Positions 25,868-34,130 are shown, numbered from the stretch's first letter. The stretch: 42,479 nt of DNA from Bradyrhizobium sacchari (GCF_002068095.1 NZ_LWIG01000007.1:451717-494195); one strand, 5' to 3'. Program-made: numbers and translations. Notes: generated by a model from the letters alone, not told the origin.

Positions 25868-27228
25868 CCTATCCCTTCCTTCGACGCGTTGCCTTCTCTG
25901 TCGCGACCGGCGCGGCGCTCGTGCTCACCGCTGTCTCTCCTTCACAGGCGGCGGCAAAGATCCAGCGCCTGGTCTCGCCCGGTGGCATCGAGGCCTGGTT
26001 CGTGCAGGACGCGACGGTGCCGCTGATCGCCATGGAATATTCCTTTGCCGGCGGCTCGGCCCAGGATCCCAAGGACAAGTCGGGCGTCGCCAATCTGGTC
26101 GGCGACCTGCTCGACGAAGGCTCCGGCGATCTCGACTCCAAGACCTTCCACGAGCGGCTCGACCGCCGCGCCATCGAGCTCTCCTTCAGCGCCAGCCGCG
26201 ACAGCTTCCGCGGCAGCCTGCGCATGCTGCGCGACAACAAGGATGAGGCCTTCGACCTGCTCAGGATGGCGCTGACCTCGCCGCATTTCGACACCGCCGA
26301 CGTCGAGCGCATCCGCTCGCAGGTGATCTCGGGCCTGCGCCGCGAGACCACCAATCCGTCGTCGCTGGCGAGCCGCAAGTTCCTGGAGGTCGCCTTCGGC
26401 GACCATCCCTATGGCCGGCAGAGCAACGGCACGCTGGAGAGCGTGCCGACCATCGGGGTCGCCGACCTCAAGGACTATGTCGGCCGCGTGCTCGCCAGGG
26501 ACGGGCTGAAAGTCGCTGTGGTCGGCGACGTCGATCCTGAGACCCTCGGCAAGCTGCTCGATCACACCTTTGGCAGCCTGCCCGCCAAGGCCAATCTGAC
26601 GCCGGTCGCCGACGTCGAGGCGGCCAAGCCGCCGCAGCGCGCCTTCGTGCCGCTCGAGGTGCCGCAGACCGTGATCACCTTCGGCGGCCCCGGCGTGAAG
26701 CGCAGCGACCCCAACTTCATGGCGGCCTACGTCGTCAACCACATCCTCGGCGGCGGCGGACTGTCCTCGCGGCTCTATCGCGAGGTTCGCGAGAAGCGGG
26801 GCCTGGCCTATTCGGTGTTCGAATCCCTGCTCTGGATGGAGCATTCGGCGGTTTTCATCGGCAATACCGGCACTCGCGCCGACCGCGCCGGCGACACCAT
26901 CGATGCCATTGAGAAGGAGGTGCGCCGCATCGCTGAGGAGGGCCCGACGCAGAAGGAACTCGACGAGGCCAAGTCGTACCTCAAGGGCTCCCAGATGCTG
27001 GCGCTCGACACCTCCTCCAAGCTGGCGCAGGCGCTGCTGCAGTACCAGCAGGACAAGCTGCCGATCGACTACATCGAGAGGCGCAATGCCATCGTCGATG
27101 CGGTGACGCTGGATGATGCCAAGGCCGCCGCCAAGCGGCTCTGGGGCCAGGGCCTGCTCACCGTCGTCGTCGGACGCACCCCCCAGGCCGCCGCGCAGCC
27201 CGCGGCCATGGCGCCGAAATCGAACTGA
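25864..27228 (+). CDS. M16 family peptidase homologue, non-catalytic partner
   Basis: A 454-residue exported protein (signal peptide ending SPSQAAA) homologous to the preceding peptidase. The zinc motif is absent: the corresponding segment reads GVANLVGDLLDEGS. The substrate-binding Arg-Tyr region of partner subunits is present (SSRLYREVREKRGLAYSVF). This is the usual split of M16B peptidases into catalytic and binding subunits. The start is GTG at 25864, overlapping the previous stop (GTGA). A longer in-frame ATG inside the upstream gene is rejected because it would bury the signal peptide. Confidence 0.9.
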   Translation: MTYPFLRRVAFSVATGAALVLTAVSPSQAAAKIQRLVSPGGIEAWFVQDATVPLIAMEYSFAGGSAQDPKDKSGVANLVGDLLDEGSGDLDSKTFHERLDRRAIELSFSASRDSFRGSLRMLRDNKDEAFDLLRMALTSPHFDTADVERIRSQVISGLRRETTNPSSLASRKFLEVAFGDHPYGRQSNGTLESVPTIGVADLKDYVGRVLARDGLKVAVVGDVDPETLGKLLDHTFGSLPAKANLTPVADVEAAKPPQRAFVPLEVPQTVITFGGPGVKRSDPNFMAAYVVNHILGGGGLSSRLYREVREKRGLAYSVFESLLWMEHSAVFIGNTGTRADRAGDTIDAIEKEVRRIAEEGPTQKELDEAKSYLKGSQMLALDTSSKLAQALLQYQQDKLPIDYIERRNAIVDAVTLDDAKAAAKRLWGQGLLTVVVGRTPQAAAQPAAMAPKSN

Positions 27229-27250
27229 CGTCTTCTCTATAGGCCTCCTG

Positions 27251-27280
27251 AATGGCCGGGCTCGCCCCGGCCATTTGCGT
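27251..27280 (+). terminator. Terminator hairpin after the M16 pair
   Basis: Perfect 10-bp inverted repeat aatggccggg (27251-27260) / cccggccatt (27266-27275) with a five-base loop, then ttgcgtttc. It lies 22 bases after the second M16 stop, in the position of an intrinsic terminator, although the U tract is poor. Confidence 0.65.
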
Positions 27281-27349
27281 TTCGGGAGCAGCGCCATTGC
27301 TGAAGGCTGATGTCCGCGGTATGTCCGGGGCATCACGAATGGTGCCATC

Positions 27350-27766
27350 ATGCTGCGGATATCCCGCGATCTCGTCATCGACGAGGACGACATCGAGATC
27401 GGCTTCGTCCGCGCTTCCGGCCCGGGCGGGCAAAACGTCAACAAGGTCGCAACCTCCGCGCAGCTCCGCTTCGACACGGGCAAGCTGACCCTGCCCGAGG
27501 ACGCGGCGATCCGGCTCGCCCGCATCGCTGGCCAGCGCATGACCAAGGACGGCGTCATCGTCATCCACGCCCAGCGCTTCCGGACCCAGGAGCGCAACCG
27601 GCAGGATGCCATCGATCGCCTCGTGGAGATCCTCAAAGAGGCCATGGTGCGGCCGACGCCGCGGCGCGCGACGCGGCCGACCTACGCCTCCAAGCAGCGC
27701 CGGCTCGACGGCAAGAAGCGCCGCAGCGACGTCAAGGCCGGGCGTGGCGGCCGCTTCGACGACTAA
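27350..27766 (+). CDS. arfB: Alternative ribosome-rescue factor ArfB (YaeJ-like)
   Basis: Small release-factor-like peptidyl-tRNA hydrolase (138 residues) that frees ribosomes stalled without a stop codon. The catalytic GGQ lies in RASGPGGQNVNKVAT (residues 26-28). The C-terminal tail (SKQRRLDGKKRRSDVKAGRGGRF) is strongly basic, as needed to sit in the empty mRNA channel. The length fits ArfB rather than RF1/RF2. It is separated from the M16 pair by a terminator, so it has its own promoter in about 70 bases. Confidence 0.93.
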   Translation: MLRISRDLVIDEDDIEIGFVRASGPGGQNVNKVATSAQLRFDTGKLTLPEDAAIRLARIAGQRMTKDGVIVIHAQRFRTQERNRQDAIDRLVEILKEAMVRPTPRRATRPTYASKQRRLDGKKRRSDVKAGRGGRFDD

Positions 27767-27776
27767 TTGGCACGGC

Positions 27777-27807
27777 AAAAAAACTCCGGCCGCAAGGCGA
27801 CCGGAGT
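27777..27807 (-). terminator. Rho-independent terminator of the small secreted protein gene
   Basis: Hairpin actccgg (27783-27789) / ccggagt (27801-27807), bordered on its left by a run of seven A (27777-27783). On the minus strand this is a hairpin followed by U residues, 23 bases past the stop of the minus-strand gene. It may also act on arfB from the other side. Confidence 0.8.
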
Positions 27808-27829
27808 CTTGCCGGTTTACCCGGCGAGA

Positions 27830-28138
27830 TCAGTAACGCTTGGACGGCGCTGCGCCGCCTGTCGTGGAATCGTCGGCCGTTCCCTTGTGCGCCGCGCTAC
27901 CTGTGGTGCCGACCGTGCCTCGGGTGCCCTTGGTTGACTTCATGCCGGGCTTCTCACTCGCTGCGCCCGGCTGAGCATCCATGTCCTCATCGCCACTGCC
28001 CATCGTGCCGCCTTGCATGGGTTTGCTTTGCACGGTGCCGCCAGGCCTGGCGCCAGACGACGTCCCTTGCGCGAGAACGGGCGTCGCAATGAGGGCCGCG
28101 AGAGCGCATGCGATTGCAGAGGTCTTCACCAACTTCAT
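27830..28138 (-). CDS. Small secreted Gly/Thr/Ser-rich protein
   Basis: A 102-residue product with a clear signal peptide (MKLVKTSAIACALAALIATPVLAQ). The mature part, about 78 residues, is low-complexity, rich in Gly, Thr, Ser, Met and Lys (GGTVQSKPMQGGTMGSGDEDMD; KSTKGTRGTVGTTGSAA), with no cysteines and no predicted fold. It has its own terminator and a long, palindrome-rich upstream region, which suggests regulated expression. It is probably an exported stress or matrix protein; no family recognised. Confidence 0.65.
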   Translation of the reverse strand: MKLVKTSAIACALAALIATPVLAQGTSSGARPGGTVQSKPMQGGTMGSGDEDMDAQPGAASEKPGMKSTKGTRGTVGTTGSAAHKGTADDSTTGGAAPSKRY

Positions 28139-28440
28139 CCATTATCTCCTGGATTTTTCGCGATGAACCGTTCGGCTGCGTTCTGCGCCGTTCGCCTGCA
28201 CCGGACCGGTTCATCGCATAGACAGTTCGAACGGCGCGGTGTTGATGCAATCCGCGCCGTGTGGTGATCGTTTAGGGTTTTCGCGGCGGTTTCGCGGAAT
28301 TGTGCTCCGCATATAAGGCAGCGCGGAACATCACGCATCACAAGCCTCTCCGCGCGCAGCGAAACAGCCCGCTACTACCACCGGATGTTTGGTCGCGCCT
28401 AGTGTTTGCGCACATTGATTGAGATGGCGGATTCTTGGCG
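28139..28440. other. Divergent intergenic region with nested inverted repeats
   Basis: About 300 non-coding bases between the small secreted protein and the cytochrome c gene. It contains gcgatgaaccg (28160-28170) and its exact inverse cggttcatcgc (28207-28217), a second pair acggcgcgg (28231-28239) / ccgcgccgt (28252-28260), and shorter cgccgttcg / cgaacggcg copies between them. Both promoters must lie here. The repeats could be operator sites or the stem of an untranslated RNA; I cannot tell which. Confidence 0.5.
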
Positions 28441-28878
28441 ATGCGCGTGGTCCTGCTGGGAGTGTGCACCGCGTTGGTGCTGGTGGTGCCGGTTGCCGAT
28501 GCGCAAATGCCGTTGTCGGCCGCAAAGCCGCCGGATGGTGCCGCATTGTTCAAGCAGCAATGCGCGGTGTGTCACACCTTGAGCCTGTCTGAGCCGATGC
28601 GGCAAGGCCCGCCTCTGGTCAAGGTCGTCGGCCGGCCCGCAGGCAAGGTCGAGGGCTTCCATTATTCGGACGGCCTCGCCAAGGCGAATTTCGCCTGGGA
28701 TGAGACCCGGCTCGATGCGTGGCTGGCCAATCCGCAAGCCGTCATTCCCGGCGTGATCATGGCGTACCGGCAAGCCAAGCCGGAGACGCGCGCCGCGATC
28801 ATCGCCTTTCTCAAGGAGCAGAGATCATCGCCTTTCTCAAGGAGCAGAACTGAATGGCAAAGCCGGTGCATTCCATGA
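28441..28878 (+). CDS. c-type cytochrome with a duplicated, frameshifted C-terminus
   Basis: Exported monohaem cytochrome c. A signal peptide (MRVVLLGVCTALVLVVPVADA) precedes the haem motif CAVCH (residues 41-45), and a likely Met ligand lies in IPGVIMAY. The class I core ends IIAFLKEQ. A perfect 26-bp tandem duplication at 28797-28848 then shifts the frame, so the present protein ends in an unrelated RSSPFSRSRTEWQSRCIP tail and overlaps the next gene by 25 bases. Removing one copy restores KEQN-stop directly joined to the next ATG (TGAATG). The haem core should be unaffected. It probably accepts electrons from the GMC dehydrogenase encoded downstream. Confidence 0.82.
   Translation: MRVVLLGVCTALVLVVPVADAQMPLSAAKPPDGAALFKQQCAVCHTLSLSEPMRQGPPLVKVVGRPAGKVEGFHYSDGLAKANFAWDETRLDAWLANPQAVIPGVIMAYRQAKPETRAAIIAFLKEQRSSPFSRSRTEWQSRCIP
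28797..28848 (+). repeat. Perfect 26-bp tandem duplication
   Basis: Two identical 26-base units, 28797-28822 and 28823-28848, each running from gatcatcgcc to ggagcaga. The unit length is not a multiple of three, so the reading frame of the cytochrome gene changes after it. The absence of any divergence between copies points to a recent slippage event (or an assembly error). Confidence 0.95.
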
Positions 28879-29249
28879 TCCGCGTGCGCGACGAGGCGCG
28901 CTCACTCGACTTCTACAGGCGCGCCTTTGGCCTGAAGGTTGCCGACCATCTGAAGTTTTCCGACTTTGCCCTGATCTATCTGCGTCACCCCTCCTCACCT
29001 TTCGAGGTGGAGCTGACGGTCAATTTCGATCGCAAGGAGCCGTACGTGCTCGGCGACGGCTATGGCCATCTCGCCGTGGTGGTCGAGGATCTCGATGCCG
29101 AGCATGCCCGCTTCGAGCGCGAGAAGCTCGCGCCGGGGCCGCTGCGCGACTTCAAGCACGACGGCAGGACGCTGGCGCGCTTCTTCTTCGTCAGCGATCC
29201 CGACGGCTACAAGATCGAGGTGATCCAGCGGGGCGGACGCTTCGGCTGA
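28854..29249 (+). CDS. VOC-family (glyoxalase/dioxygenase fold) protein
   Basis: A 131-residue metal-dependent fold protein. It begins MAKPVHSMIRVRDEARSLDFYRRAFGLKV, with a His in the usual first metal position, continues with FEVELTVNF (Glu ligand), GYGHLAVVVEDLD (His) and ends DPDGYKIEVIQR (Glu). These four ligands fit lactoylglutathione lyase-like members of the vicinal oxygen chelate superfamily, so detoxification of a reactive aldehyde is plausible but not proven. The ATG sits immediately after the inferred ancestral stop of the cytochrome gene, so it is part of that transcript. Confidence 0.82.
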   Translation: MAKPVHSMIRVRDEARSLDFYRRAFGLKVADHLKFSDFALIYLRHPSSPFEVELTVNFDRKEPYVLGDGYGHLAVVVEDLDAEHARFEREKLAPGPLRDFKHDGRTLARFFFVSDPDGYKIEVIQRGGRFG

Positions 29250-29292
29250 TCACATCACAAAAACCAAATCACAAAAATGACGGAGGAATGTC

Positions 29293-29841
29293 ATGAGAGA
29301 AGTCGATCGTCGAAGCAAGCACAGCCGCCGCGTTTTTCTCAAGGGCGTGGCAACCGCCGTGCCGGTCGTCGCTGTCGCAACCAGCGCCGCCGTCGGCATC
29401 GAGGACGCCTGGGCCGATGATGCGAGCGCGCTTTCGCCCGCGACGATGAAGACGCTGCTGAAGGTCGCGCGCGACATCTATCCGCACGATGTGCTCGGCG
29501 ACAGCTATTACATCACCGCAATCAAACCGTGGGACGGCAAGGCGGCGAAGGATCCCGCCGTCAAATCGCTGATCAGCGACGGCATCAGCCGCCTCGACCA
29601 AAACGCGCGCGACCGGCACAAGGTGGCCTATGCCGAAGTGCCCTGGGAAGCCGACCGCGTGGTGCTGCTGAAGGAGATCGAGGCAAGCGACTTCTTCCAG
29701 AAGGTGCGCGGCGACCTCGTCGTCTCGCTCTACAACCAGAAAGAGGTCTGGCCGCGGTTCGGCTACGAGGGGTCCTCCGCCGAGCATGGCGGCTACATCA
29801 ACCGCGGCTTCGCCGACATCGACTGGCTGCCGAAGGCTTAA
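29293..29841 (+). CDS. Tat-exported small subunit of a GMC-type dehydrogenase
   Basis: A 182-residue protein with a twin-arginine signal (SRRVFLKG, residues 11-18) followed by a hydrophobic stretch and AWADD cleavage region. The mature part (TMKTLLKVARDIYPHD ... FFQKVRGDLVVSLYNQKEVWPRFGYEG) resembles the gamma/subunit-3 chains of gluconate or sorbitol dehydrogenases, which escort the flavoprotein through the Tat system. The GMC flavoprotein gene starts 27 bases downstream. A GGAGG ribosome site precedes the ATG. Confidence 0.8.
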   Translation: MREVDRRSKHSRRVFLKGVATAVPVVAVATSAAVGIEDAWADDASALSPATMKTLLKVARDIYPHDVLGDSYYITAIKPWDGKAAKDPAVKSLISDGISRLDQNARDRHKVAYAEVPWEADRVVLLKEIEASDFFQKVRGDLVVSLYNQKEVWPRFGYEGSSAEHGGYINRGFADIDWLPKA

Positions 29842-29868
29842 GTCACCCAACGGTTCAGGAGAACGCAT

Positions 29869-31437
29869 ATGGCAAAATTCGATCTGAACGATTCCAGCGT
29901 TGTGGTGATCGTCGGTTCCGGTGCCGGCGGCGGCACGCTGGGCAACGAGCTCGCGCAGAAGGGCGTCAAGGTTGTCATCCTGGAAGCAGGTCCGCGCATC
30001 GAGAACCATGATTTCATCAACGACGAGTGGGAGAGCTTTTCCCAGCTTGCCTGGACCGACGCGCGTACCACGTCGGGAACGTGGCGCGTCGCCAAGGATT
30101 TTTCCGGCCTGCCCGCATGGATCGTTAAGGCGGTCGGCGGCTCCACGACACATTGGGCCGGCGCCTCGCTGCGCTTCGACGAGCACGAGTTCAGGGTGAA
30201 GAGCACCTACGGCAACATTCCCGGCGCGAACTTGCTGGACTGGCCGGTCACGCTCGCCGAGATGGAGCCGTGGTACGCCAAGGCCGAGAACAAGATGGGC
30301 GTGACCCGCACCAACGGCATTCCCGGACTTCCCGGCAATAATAACTTCAAGGTGCTGGAGGCCGGCGCGAAGAAGCTCGGCTACAAGACCGTGCACACCG
30401 GCAACATGGCGATCAACAGCCAGCCGCGCGACGGACGCGGCTCCTGCCAGCAGATCGGCTTCTGCTTCCAGGGCTGCAAATCCGGCGCGAAATGGTCGAC
30501 GCTCTACACCGAGATCCCCAAGGGCGAGGCGACCGGAAATCTCGAAGTGCGGCCCAGCAGCATGGCCGTCAAGATCGAGCATGATTCCAGCGGCAAGGTG
30601 ACCGGCGTCGTCTACGCCGACGAGACCGGCGCGATGCAACGCCAGAAGGCGCGCATCGTCGCGGTCGCAGGCAATTCGATCGAGAGCCCACGACTGCTGC
30701 TCAACAGCGCCTCGACCATGTTTCCCGACGGTCTCGCCAATTCATCGGGACAAGTCGGCCGCAACTACATGCGCCACATGACCGGCAGCGTCTATGCCGT
30801 GTTCGAGAAGTCGGTGCACATGTATCGCGGCACCACCATGGCCGGCATCATCCGTGACGAAGCCGCCAACGACCCGAAGCGCGGCTTCGTCGGCGGCTAC
30901 GAGATGGAGACGCTGTCGATCGGCCTGCCCTTCATGGCGGCGTTCCTCAATCCCGGCGCCTGGGGCCGTTCGTTCACCTCAGCGCTCGACGGCTATCCCC
31001 GGATGGCCGGCATGTGGCTAGTCGGCGAGGACATGCCGCAGGAGACCAACCGCATCACGCTCGATGCGGTCGTGAAGGACAAGTTCGGCCAGCCGGTCGC
31101 GAGCGTGCATTTCGACGACCATCCCAACGACGTCGCGATGCGCGCGCATGCCTACAAGCAGGGCGCGGCGGTGTACGACGCCGTCGGCGCCACCGTGACC
31201 TATCCGACGCCGCCCTATCCGAGCACGCACAATCTCGGCACCAACCGGATGAGCGAGAAGCCGCGCGACGGCGTGGTCAACAAGTTCGGGCAGAGCCACG
31301 ACATCAAGAACCTGTTCGTCTCCGACGGCAGCCAGTTCACCAGCGGCGCGGCCTGCAACCCGACACTGACCATCGTCGCGCTGGCGATCCGGCAGGCTGA
31401 TTACATTGCGGGGGCGATGCAGAAGAAGGAGATTTGA
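29869..31437 (+). CDS. GMC-family FAD oxidoreductase (membrane dehydrogenase large subunit)
   Basis: A 522-residue flavoprotein with an N-terminal FAD-binding motif (VVIVGSGAGGGTLGNELA), the GMC signature near SGTWRV...VGGSTTHWAGASLRF, and the C-terminal active-site block HNLGTNRM ... FVSDGSQFTSGAACNPTLTIVALAIRQADYI. It lacks its own signal peptide, as expected when carried across the membrane by the Tat-bearing small subunit. With the cytochrome c at 28441 it makes a gluconate/sorbitol-dehydrogenase-like set oxidising a sugar, polyol or alcohol and feeding the respiratory chain. The substrate cannot be read. Confidence 0.9.
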   Translation: MAKFDLNDSSVVVIVGSGAGGGTLGNELAQKGVKVVILEAGPRIENHDFINDEWESFSQLAWTDARTTSGTWRVAKDFSGLPAWIVKAVGGSTTHWAGASLRFDEHEFRVKSTYGNIPGANLLDWPVTLAEMEPWYAKAENKMGVTRTNGIPGLPGNNNFKVLEAGAKKLGYKTVHTGNMAINSQPRDGRGSCQQIGFCFQGCKSGAKWSTLYTEIPKGEATGNLEVRPSSMAVKIEHDSSGKVTGVVYADETGAMQRQKARIVAVAGNSIESPRLLLNSASTMFPDGLANSSGQVGRNYMRHMTGSVYAVFEKSVHMYRGTTMAGIIRDEAANDPKRGFVGGYEMETLSIGLPFMAAFLNPGAWGRSFTSALDGYPRMAGMWLVGEDMPQETNRITLDAVVKDKFGQPVASVHFDDHPNDVAMRAHAYKQGAAVYDAVGATVTYPTPPYPSTHNLGTNRMSEKPRDGVVNKFGQSHDIKNLFVSDGSQFTSGAACNPTLTIVALAIRQADYIAGAMQKKEI

Positions 31438-31468
31438 GGCCTGATTTGGCAGACCGTCTCTCTCCGCC

Positions 31469-31554
31469 CGTCATTGCGAGCGAAGCGAAGCAATCCCAGA
31501 CTGCCGACGCGGAAAGATTCTGGATTGCTTCGTCGCAAGCGCTCAGCGCAATGG
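31469..31554. repeat. Intergenic palindromic repeat, family E
   Basis: Begins cgtcattgcgagcgaagcga, has inverse arms caatccaga / tctggattg, and ends gcgcaatgg. The same element recurs at 37365-37450. With the family D copy that follows, it fills most of the 316 bases between the GMC gene and the ribbon-helix-helix gene; no other gene is seen there. Confidence 0.72.
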
Positions 31555-31620
31555 CGAAGTGGAGGGAGTCCCGCAGCCCGATGGACGACGTTGAGAGGGG
31601 ACGCACATCCAGACCCAAGG

Positions 31621-31738
31621 TGTCGTCCCGGCGAAGGCCGGGACCCACAACCACCACAGGGCCCAGTTTGGCGAAGATTGGTCGTTCGGCTACCCACAGT
31701 CGATAGGTTTCGCGGTATGGGTCCTGGCTTTCACGACG
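31621..31738. repeat. Intergenic palindromic repeat, family D (second copy)
   Basis: Starts tgtcgtcccggcgaaggccg, continues ggacccacaaccacc and ends with an imperfect inverse (tatgggtcctggctttcacgacgg). Its arms match those of 22782-22924, though the right arm here has diverged. It lies next to a family E copy. Confidence 0.7.
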
Positions 31739-31753
31739 GCGGGGGGGCGGAAG

Positions 31754-32071
31754 CTATTCGGCCGCGTCGAGAATGGGCGTCACCGTGGCCTTGAACTCCT
31801 GCACCGGCGCAATCGCCTTGGAGCGGTAAATCAAACACGAGCAGCGCAAGAGCGAAGCGAAATTGTTGACCTCGCCGTGATGGTCGAGCACCTCGTTGTA
31901 GAGCGTGGTCAGGAACTTGCCGACGCTCATGCCCTCCTTGGCCGCGATCTCCTCCAGCGTGTCCCAGAATGCCATCTCCAGCCGGATCGAGGTGCAGTGC
32001 CCGCCGATCCGTAAAGACCGGGTCTGGGATTCGTAGTCGCGTTGGGGCTGATGCGCGAAGAGATGGCACAT
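31754..32071 (-). CDS. Ribbon-helix-helix domain protein
   Basis: A 105-residue protein with a single RHH_4-type domain: TRSLRIGGHCTSIRLEMAFWDTLEEIAAKEGMSVGKFLTTLYNEV. The strand TSIRLE would contact DNA, and the two helices dimerise. A ribosome site GGGAGGA precedes the ATG at 32071. The much longer open frame to 32269 lacks similarity to anything and is not used. It stands alone, divergent from mutL, and is probably a small DNA-binding regulator. Target unknown. Confidence 0.8.
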   Translation of the reverse strand: MCHLFAHQPQRDYESQTRSLRIGGHCTSIRLEMAFWDTLEEIAAKEGMSVGKFLTTLYNEVLDHHGEVNNFASLLRCSCLIYRSKAIAPVQEFKATVTPILDAAE

Positions 32072-32311
32072 GGCGTCCTCCCGTCCTGTTGCCGTTTTTT
32101 CACGATGGTACACCGCGGCCCGGCACCCCACAATCAGAACGCTCACCGGAAGTCGATTCACCCCGGTTGCGCGATTTTCTCGAACGCCCAATGTCTTCAA
32201 TGTGATAGACACCGCTCTTCCCCAGCCCACCACGTCCCTGTTGCCCAACACATGCTTTTGACGCAACACGGCCTAGAATAGCGCTGTCCGCGAATCCAAA
32301 TCGAAAGCCTC

Positions 32312-34126
32312 ATGCCCGTCCGCCAACTGCCAGAACAGGTCGTCAACCGCATCGCCGCCGGCGAGGTGGTCGAGCGGCCCGCGAGCGTGGTCAAGGAACT
32401 GGTGGAGAACGCCATCGATGCCGGCGCGAGCCGGATCGACGTCTTCACCGACGGCGGCGGACGGCGGCGGATCGGCATCACCGACGACGGCAGCGGGATG
32501 ACCGCAAGGGACCTGGCGCTAGCGGTCGAGCGTCATGCGACGTCAAAGCTCGACGACGAGGATTTGCTGCAGATCCGCACCCTCGGGTTCCGCGGCGAGG
32601 CGCTGCCCTCGATCGGCTCCGTCGCGCGGCTGTCGATCACGACGCGGCACGCCAGCGAGCCGCACGCCTGGGCGCTGTCAGTCGAAGGCGGCGAGAAGTC
32701 CGAGATCATGCCGGCGGCGCTGGCGCATGGCACGCGTGTCGAGGTCAATGATCTCTTCTATGCAACGCCGGCGCGGCTCAAATTCCTGAAGACCGACCGC
32801 ACCGAGGCGGAAGCGATCCGCGAGGTGGTGCGGCGCCTCGCCATGGCGCGGCCTGACGTCGCCTTCACGCTCGCGGGCGAGGAGCGCGCGCCGGTGACCT
32901 GGGCTGCCGCGCTGCCCGGCGCCGCCGGCCGCCTGACGCGGCTCGGCGATATCCTCGGCGCTGAATTCCGCAGCCACGCCATCGAGGTCCATGCCGAACG
33001 CGAGGGCGTCGTGGTCAGCGGCTATGCGGCGGCGCCCGCGCTGACCAAGGCCAACGCGCTCGGGCAATATCTCTTCGTCAACGGCCGCCCGGTGCGCGAC
33101 AAGCTGATTCTGGGCGCCGTGCGCGCGGCCTATTCCGACTATCTGCCGCGCGACCGCCATCCGGTGCTGGCGCTGTTCGTCACGCTGGATCCGCGCGAGG
33201 TCGATGCCAACGTGCACCCGGCCAAGACCGAAGTGCGCTTCCGCAATGCCGGTCTCGTCCGCGCGCTGATCGTGCACGGATTGAAAGACGCGCTCGCACG
33301 CGAGGGCCGGCGCACGGCGGCTAACAGCGGCGAGAGCGCGCTGTCCTCGTTCCGCCCCGCCTTCACGCCACAGCGTCCGGCAAGCTGGGACTGGCGCGCC
33401 TCGCCATCCGCTCCGATCGCGCCGATGCCTTCTTTTGACGGCTCGGCCGCGCCTGCCTTCGCCGAGCGTGCGCAGGCCGCATTCGATGTCGGTGCGCCCA
33501 GCGCGGACGTGCGGATCGAGACGCAGCCGGTCAGCGATCTCGTCGACCGCCCGCTCGGCGCGGCGCGCACCCAGATCCACGAGACCTACATCGTCTCGCA
33601 GACCCGCGACGGCCTCATCATCGTCGACCAGCATGCCGCGCATGAGCGCATCGTCTATGAGCGGCTCAAGGCTTCGCTGGCCGCGAACGGCGTGCAGCGG
33701 CAGATCCTGCTGATCCCCGAGATCGTCGAGATGGACGAAGCCACGGTGGAGCGCCTGCTGGAGCGCAGTGAAGAGCTTGCTTCATTTGGGCTTGCCATCG
33801 AATCCTTCGGCCCCGGTGCTGTCGCCGTGCGCGAGACGCCGTCGCTGCTCGGCAAGACCAACGCGGGCGGGCTTTTGCGCGATCTCTCCGAGCACATGGC
33901 CGAATGGGACGAGGCGCTTCCTCTCGAACGCCGCCTGATGCACGTCGCCGCCACCATGGCCTGCCACGGCTCGGTGCGCGCCGGCCGAAGGCTGCGGCCG
34001 GAGGAGATGAACGCCCTGCTCCGCGAGATGGAGGACACTCCGAACTCCGGCCAGTGCAATCACGGCCGGCCAACTTACGTTGAGCTGAAGCTGAGCGACG
34101 TAGAGAAGCTGTTCGGGCGGAGGTGA
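32312..34126 (+). CDS. mutL: DNA mismatch repair protein MutL (endonuclease type)
   Basis: A 604-residue GHKL ATPase coupling MutS recognition to repair. ATPase motifs: VVKELVENAIDAGA, DDGSGM, GFRGEALPSIGSVA; then VNGRPVRDK and the VDANVHPAKTEVRF signature. The C-terminal half holds DQHAAHERIVYE (about residues 439-450), matching the DQHA(X)2E(X)4E metal site of MutL proteins that nick DNA themselves, as expected in organisms without MutH. A Pro/Ala linker lies at about 345-400. The start is ATG, and no ribosome site is unusual. Confidence 0.95.
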   Translation: MPVRQLPEQVVNRIAAGEVVERPASVVKELVENAIDAGASRIDVFTDGGGRRRIGITDDGSGMTARDLALAVERHATSKLDDEDLLQIRTLGFRGEALPSIGSVARLSITTRHASEPHAWALSVEGGEKSEIMPAALAHGTRVEVNDLFYATPARLKFLKTDRTEAEAIREVVRRLAMARPDVAFTLAGEERAPVTWAAALPGAAGRLTRLGDILGAEFRSHAIEVHAEREGVVVSGYAAAPALTKANALGQYLFVNGRPVRDKLILGAVRAAYSDYLPRDRHPVLALFVTLDPREVDANVHPAKTEVRFRNAGLVRALIVHGLKDALAREGRRTAANSGESALSSFRPAFTPQRPASWDWRASPSAPIAPMPSFDGSAAPAFAERAQAAFDVGAPSADVRIETQPVSDLVDRPLGAARTQIHETYIVSQTRDGLIIVDQHAAHERIVYERLKASLAANGVQRQILLIPEIVEMDEATVERLLERSEELASFGLAIESFGPGAVAVRETPSLLGKTNAGGLLRDLSEHMAEWDEALPLERRLMHVAATMACHGSVRAGRRLRPEEMNALLREMEDTPNSGQCNHGRPTYVELKLSDVEKLFGRR

Positions 34127-34130
34127 CGTT

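Noticed and set aside
32072..32269. 66-residue N-terminal extension of the ribbon-helix-helix protein
   Set aside because: The ATG at 32071 has a strong GGGAGGA site and starts the conserved part; the extension has no conserved look.
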